Under the pieces are notes generated by a model, which was not told the origin of the DNA, did not search any database, and worked only from the letters and a program-made list of their open reading frames with translations. Source: CAZHTS01 sp964535315 (GTDB taxonomy: Bacteria; Chloroflexota; Anaerolineae; Anaerolineales; Anaerolineaceae). From it: a stretch of 9,065 nt of DNA. The translations under genes and the position numbers were made by a program. The DNA is taken from assembly GCA_964535315.1 (NCBI GenBank), contig CAZHTS010000130.1, positions 1 through 9,065 of the forward strand, written 5' to 3'. Shown here in pieces: positions 5,809 through 9,065 of this stretch (within the stretch, counting starts at the first letter, position 1; every line of letters starts with the position of its first letter).

Positions 5809-7269
5809 TCAGCCCTGACCGCCGTCAGCCGTCCTGAGGCCGGGAATGCTTTTGCCCAACAGCCCGCTGTAACGTCCCAGCAGATACAGGATGAAAAGAG
5901 GCGCCAGCGAGAGCAGCATGCGATTGGCAGAATCAAACTCGCCCACGCTGAGCGGCAAACCGTTCATGCCGCGCTCCCAACCCACCGCCAGGATGACGGT
6001 AAAATACACAAACATGCCCACCGGAAGCCAGTTCCGCCCCGCATCCGGCGGCAAAAAAACGGTCAGGCCGACCAGGAGGAGGGCCAGATACCAGAACCCG
6101 CCCCACCCCCCCTTCAGGAACAAATTATAACGGATGGAGGCATCCACGACCTGCATCGTCTCCGGCCAGAACAGTCCTAAGACCACCAGCAAACATACGC
6201 ACGCCAGAAACATCAACACCGGCCCCATGCGCAGCAGGCGCTGCACCCACGAGAGACGAGACGCCAGCACCAGCGTCATGGCCGCCAGCAGCAGGGCCAG
6301 GTAAATCAACGTGATCTTGGAATTAACGATCATACTGGTGGAAGACCGGCTCCAGAACAGCAAACACAGTTCCCACAAGAATAACGCCGCCAGCACCGGG
6401 ATGGCGCCCCTGGAAAAATCGCCCGGCGAGCGCCCGTGTTCCATAAAGGCCAGCAGCAGAAAGACGGTCACAAAAATGACCCCCTCGGTGCGGGTGAGCC
6501 CGACGCCGAGGAAGGCCAGCATCCCGGCCGCCAGCCACGAGGAGGAGCGTTCTTTTTGCGCGAGCAGCAGGCTGCCCACGGCGGTCAAAAGAAAGGCGGC
6601 GTTCAACAGGTTGTTATGAATGTACACGGCGTGCTGCCGGAACATCGGGATGGAAATCAAACACAGCAGCGCTGCGCCGGCGAACATTCCCCGGACGAGG
6701 GTACGGGCGGAGGACAGGAACAGGCGGTCACCCAGAAAGCCCAGCAGCGCCAGCAAAGAGAAGAAGAAACCCGGGGCGATGGCGGCGATGTAATCCTCGC
6801 CCAACAACGGCGCCCCGCTGTGCAGCAGGATCAGAAAGGGCGGCCAATCATTCACCGCCAGACGCAGCACCTGCGGGTCGAGGACGAAGGCGTGGCTGAA
6901 GAACAGTTGATTGAAGGAGTCCGAGGTCACCAACACCAGCTTCCAGCCAAAGAAGATGGCGCTCAAGCCCGCCGCCGCCAGGGCGCCGGCGCCCATCGCC
7001 CGGGCTTCGCCGGTCGTGACGGCGCCGGCCAGGCGCCAGCCCGCGGCGCAACCAATCGACGAGACGGCGATCATCCAGACGGCCATGCCGGCCAGAGAAA
7101 CCGGTATGGCAAAGATGGCGCAAAGCAGCGCCCCGATCACCCACATCAGACTTCCCCACAGGAAGGCCGAGATGCACAGGAAAAACATTCCGGTGGTCTT
7201 GCGCCAGGCCAGCAAAGGCGACAGGCCGCACACGTACAGAAAGAGGGTGAAGAGGATTTGAACGATCAT
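5809..7269 (-). CDS. Polytopic membrane protein, possible GT-C-type glycosyltransferase
   Basis: 486-aa, very hydrophobic protein with roughly a dozen predicted membrane helices over its whole length. The region SDSFNQLFF (around Asp117) followed by NDWPPFLILLHSGAPLLGEDY (Asp141 to Tyr160) resembles the first large extracytoplasmic loop of GT-C lipid-sugar transferases (acidic residue, then Pro-Pro/Pro-Leu before the next helix). Arg260-Thr-Glu262-Gly, in LTRTEGV, recalls the RPEG-type motif of GT-39-like proteins. The similarity is by eye and weak; a flippase or polymerase is an alternative. The start at 7269 is chosen because ATGA overlaps the stop of the preceding membrane gene by 4 bp, implying coupled expression of a two-protein unit; the longer frame upstream would overlap that gene by more. 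SD is weak. Confidence 0.65.
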   Translation of the reverse strand: MIVQILFTLFLYVCGLSPLLAWRKTTGMFFLCISAFLWGSLMWVIGALLCAIFAIPVSLAGMAVWMIAVSSIGCAAGWRLAGAVTTGEARAMGAGALAAAGLSAIFFGWKLVLVTSDSFNQLFFSHAFVLDPQVLRLAVNDWPPFLILLHSGAPLLGEDYIAAIAPGFFFSLLALLGFLGDRLFLSSARTLVRGMFAGAALLCLISIPMFRQHAVYIHNNLLNAAFLLTAVGSLLLAQKERSSSWLAAGMLAFLGVGLTRTEGVIFVTVFLLLAFMEHGRSPGDFSRGAIPVLAALFLWELCLLFWSRSSTSMIVNSKITLIYLALLLAAMTLVLASRLSWVQRLLRMGPVLMFLACVCLLVVLGLFWPETMQVVDASIRYNLFLKGGWGGFWYLALLLVGLTVFLPPDAGRNWLPVGMFVYFTVILAVGWERGMNGLPLSVGEFDSANRMLLSLAPLFILYLLGRYSGLLGKSIPGLRTADGGQG

Positions 7270-8504
7270 GGCCGCGGGCGCAACCTTTCTGGCAGCAGGC
7301 TTTCTGCAACCAACAGGATTTGGGTATCGGTACACAGCCCCCAGAAGGAACGCTCTTCGCCGGCTGCGATCAGGATAATCTCCTTACCGAACTTTTCGCG
7401 GAGGAAGTCGTAACGAAGCGCGGGCTGTTGCAGCAGAGCGGCGGCTTCTTCGGCAGACAGATGACATGAATAGTCCCGCATCTGCTCCGGGATCGAGCCA
7501 AAAACACGTTGATACATCTTGAAGCTGGCATCCTGCGCCAGTTCTTCATCGATGGTGAGCGTGGTGATGGCGTGATATTTTTTCGCCAGTTCGGGGTTGG
7601 TGTATTTTGAAGCGCGGCCGGCCGCCAGATATTCAAAGCGGTGTTCGGGCAAAACGCTGCCGTCGATCTTCTCGGACAGATTGCAGACAGAGACGCCCAG
7701 CAGCAAAATTGCCAGCGCCCACAACCCCTTTGCAGGCATGCGGATGCCGGCCCATTGCGCCAGCAAGCTGATCGCATACGCCAGGCCGGCCAGCGCCCCA
7801 AACTCGGCCAGAAACACGCCGGCGACGAGCAATTTCCACCGGGTGGGCAGCGCCCACCAGGGGATATGTTCCACCCTGGAGAACTCAACCTCGCCCTTCT
7901 TTGCGGCGTAGAGATCGCGCTCGAAGACCTGGCCGTTCCAGGTGATCTGCACGATGCCGGCTGAGGGCCCGCTGCGAAAGAGGATGCGCATATCTTCGGG
8001 CGGGCGAGAAACATAGTCAAACACGGCCGGCTGGTCGCCTTCTGCCACCAGGCTCCCTTCTCGCCAGTTCCAGCCGGAACGGATCACGACCCGCTTCTGT
8101 GGGATCGGTTCACCCGGCGAAAGCGAGACAACTTCAATCACCGCCTCCCTGGCCAGCGGGTTGTGCGCCCCAGAGGCCTCGACCCGCAGCGTGCGCGGGT
8201 AGGGGATCAAAGGCGCCGGCAGCAGCAAGAGATACCCACCGGCGAGAATACCCAACACCACCAGGAAAGAGGGGAGCAGACGGGCGAAATTCTCACCCTC
8301 AAAATTGAAACCGGCCTTGCGCAAGAGGAGGAAGAGCCCCAGCGAGCACAGAACAAACAGTCCTCCGGCAATCACGGCGCGCAACCCACTCGCAAATGCG
8401 CCCAGGCGCAGCCAGGCCGCAACCAACACGCAAGCGCCCAGTCCCAGGCTTGCCAGCAGGGGTGCGAAAGCGGATATCCGCGATAATGAGAAGCGACGAA
8501 CCAT
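7266..8504 (-). CDS. Multi-pass membrane protein with two soluble domains, unknown function
   Basis: 412-aa protein not assigned to a family. Three hydrophobic helices lie at about residues 11-31, 41-62 and 76-97. A soluble segment of about 120 residues follows, beginning at TLRVEASGAHNP and looking beta-rich. Two or three further helices lie at about 222-275, then a soluble C-terminal part of about 130 residues (KYTNPELAKKYHAITTL, CHLSAEEAAALL). The alternation of helices and soluble lobes, with the C-terminal lobe probably outside, resembles accessory or partner subunits of membrane glycosyltransferases, but no catalytic motif is seen. ATG 8504 is preferred over GTG 8510; a GGTGG-like sequence lies upstream. 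It overlaps the 486-aa gene by 4 bp. Third-position GC bias looks weaker here than in the plus-strand genes. Confidence 0.65.
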   Translation of the reverse strand: MVRRFSLSRISAFAPLLASLGLGACVLVAAWLRLGAFASGLRAVIAGGLFVLCSLGLFLLLRKAGFNFEGENFARLLPSFLVVLGILAGGYLLLLPAPLIPYPRTLRVEASGAHNPLAREAVIEVVSLSPGEPIPQKRVVIRSGWNWREGSLVAEGDQPAVFDYVSRPPEDMRILFRSGPSAGIVQITWNGQVFERDLYAAKKGEVEFSRVEHIPWWALPTRWKLLVAGVFLAEFGALAGLAYAISLLAQWAGIRMPAKGLWALAILLLGVSVCNLSEKIDGSVLPEHRFEYLAAGRASKYTNPELAKKYHAITTLTIDEELAQDASFKMYQRVFGSIPEQMRDYSCHLSAEEAAALLQQPALRYDFLREKFGKEIILIAAGEERSFWGLCTDTQILLVAESLLPERLRPRP

Positions 8505-8560
8505 ACCCACACCCCACCGGACAGCCAGTAATCTGCCCGGTTCCCAGAATGACTCGCCCC

Positions 8561-8569
8561 ATTATATCA
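8561..8569 (-). promoter_or_regulatory. Extended -10 promoter of the membrane-protein pair
   Basis: On the minus strand, TGATATAAT (8569 to 8561) combines TGn with a perfect TATAAT. Transcription would start near 8554, giving a leader of about 50 nt to the ATG at 8504. No -35 match is evident at 16-18 nt upstream, consistent with an extended -10 promoter. The 84-bp spacer 8511-8594 holds nothing else recognisable. Confidence 0.55.
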
Positions 8570-8594
8570 TACCGGTTCAGGGCGCACGCCGGCC

Positions 8595-8885
8595 CTAGTG
8601 CAGCGGTGCGGCCCCGGCAGCCTCTCGCCCGGCGATTCCGGCCAGCAGATAGAGCGCTTCACCCACCGCCACCAGGATCAGCCCCTGGACGAAGGCGTAC
8701 ATACCCAGCAGCAGACCGGGCAGGCCAAACAAAAACGGCCCACCGGGCACGACCTGCGGGCCGCTGGCAAAGGCGCGCGAACCGCCCAGGAACAACCCCG
8801 CCAGGCTGGCAAACACGCCGATCAATACGATCAATACGCCAATGACGATCAGCAAAATCGCGGTGATCCGGGCGAACGCTTTCAT
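8595..8885 (-). CDS. Small two-helix membrane protein, unknown function
   Basis: 96-aa protein with one hydrophobic segment at about residues 7-33 (a run of Ile, Leu and Val) and another at about 50-83 rich in Gly and Leu, joined by a short loop (GGSRAFASGPQVVPGG). No soluble domain and no recognised motif. The start at 8885 is well supported by a perfect SD, AAGGAGG (minus strand, 8896 to 8890), 4 nt upstream of the ATG; the longer frame to 8996 would run through that promoter and SD. It lies upstream of the larger membrane-protein pair on the same strand, but a promoter sits between them, so shared function is uncertain. A GC-rich 5-bp hairpin overlaps its stop codon without a T-run. Confidence 0.75.
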   Translation of the reverse strand: MKAFARITAILLIVIGVLIVLIGVFASLAGLFLGGSRAFASGPQVVPGGPFLFGLPGLLLGMYAFVQGLILVAVGEALYLLAGIAGREAAGAAPLH

Positions 8886-8909
8886 ACGGCCTCCTTGTCG
8901 AATACAATG

Positions 8910-8918
8910 ATTATCGCA
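8910..8918 (-). promoter_or_regulatory. Extended -10 promoter of the small membrane protein
   Basis: Minus-strand TGCGATAAT (8918 to 8910) gives GATAAT as the -10 hexamer preceded by TGC. The predicted start near 8903 leaves a leader of about 18 nt that contains the AAGGAGG site. No clear -35. It is arranged divergently to the promoter of the methyltransferase gene. Confidence 0.45.
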
Positions 8919-8965
8919 TGTTTCCGGCCGCAAGGGGGCATACCCACCCGCCACTTGCGTGCATT

Positions 8966-8976
8966 TGCGATACAAT
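8966..8976 (+). promoter_or_regulatory. Probable -10 region for the methyltransferase gene
   Basis: TGCGATACAAT with TACAAT at 8971-8976. The predicted start near 8983 gives a leader of about 24 nt. It shares GCGATA with the divergent promoter at 8910-8918 in inverted orientation, which could reflect either common -10 context or a shared regulator. No -35 match at the expected distance. Confidence 0.4.
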
Positions 8977-9006
8977 AACGTATCTACATCACTCAAGGAC
9001 GCCGCT

Positions 9007-9065
9007 ATGAACTCGACGATCGACTACAATCAATTGGCCGGCGAATACGCCCGCCATCGCCAGGT
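9007..9065 (+). CDS. Probable class I SAM-dependent methyltransferase (N-terminal 19 codons, cut by window end)
   Basis: Partial reading frame beginning MNSTIDYNQLAGEYARHRQ. The pattern DYxxLAxxYxxxR is the usual opening helix of small class I methyltransferases of the UbiE/Methyltransf_11 type, found before the SAM-binding motif, which lies outside the window. AAGGAC (8995-9000) is a weak SD, 6 nt before the ATG. The frame is open to the last base. Substrate cannot be inferred. Confidence 0.55.
   Translation, partial: MNSTIDYNQLAGEYARHRQ

Noticed and set aside
6436..7413. 325-codon plus-strand frame opposite the polytopic membrane protein
   Set aside because: It encodes a Gln/Gly/Arg/His-rich sequence without motifs, as expected from the complement of codons for hydrophobic residues. 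The minus strand has clear membrane helices and a coupled start.
8299..8562. 87-codon minus-strand frame starting at the ATG in TATAATG upstream of the 412-aa gene
   Set aside because: Its ATG overlaps the -10 hexamer, so it would not be on the transcript, and it mostly overlaps the N-terminus of the membrane protein in another frame.
8579..8596. Hairpin AGGGC...GCCCT at the stop of the small membrane protein as a terminator
   Set aside because: The stem is only 5 bp with an 8-nt loop and no T-run follows on the minus strand.

Overview
The window is GC-rich bacterial DNA, very probably from an uncultivated member of the Chloroflexota (Anaerolineae or Caldilineae type). The basis is strong G/C bias at third codon positions, proline/threonine-rich linkers joining peptidoglycan-binding and beta-propeller domains in a lipoprotein, and SD-led genes in short operons. 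This assignment is inference. A run of exactly 100 Ns (1763-1862) shows it is a scaffold, most likely from a metagenome. No rRNA, tRNA, CRISPR array, transposase or integrase is visible.

Region 1 (1-3358, + strand) is a tight three-gene operon: a nitrilase-superfamily C-N hydrolase (85-969), a RimJ/RimL-type GNAT acetyltransferase overlapping it by 4 bp (966-1454), and, after 6 nt, a large surface lipoprotein (1461-3358). The lipoprotein has a lipobox, a Pro-rich repeat linker, a peptidoglycan-binding domain, seven WD/YVTN-like propeller repeats, a Thr/Pro linker and a second peptidoglycan-binding domain. The N gap lies inside its repetitive linker and breaks the reading frame artificially.

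Region 2 (3355-5190, + strand) is an oxidative-stress/iron module. A near-consensus sigma-70 promoter overlaps the lipoprotein stop codon and drives two tandem ferritin-like (rubrerythrin-type) paralogues (3430-3927, 3934-4425). An iron superoxide dismutase of SodB type (4542-5141) follows with its own -10 element and strong SD. A strong rho-independent terminator (5163-5190) ends the region. SOD makes hydrogen peroxide from superoxide, and rubrerythrin-like proteins classically reduce peroxide or handle iron, so the genes could act in series.

Region 3 (5158-8885, - strand) is a run of membrane-protein genes read right to left: a 96-aa two-helix protein (8595-8885), a 412-aa multi-pass protein with two soluble parts (7266-8504), a 486-aa polytopic protein with GT-C glycosyltransferase-like features that overlaps it by 4 bp (5809-7269), and a 189-aa two-helix protein with four Cys between the helices (5158-5727). 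The last gene appears to have its own promoter so close to the ATG that its mRNA may be leaderless. The middle pair looks like an unassigned envelope glycosylation or polymer unit.

Region 4 (8886-9065) is a divergent promoter region followed by the first 19 codons of a probable SAM-dependent methyltransferase cut off by the window end. Several promoters in the window share a TG or TGCG just upstream of the -10 hexamer and lack a clear -35.
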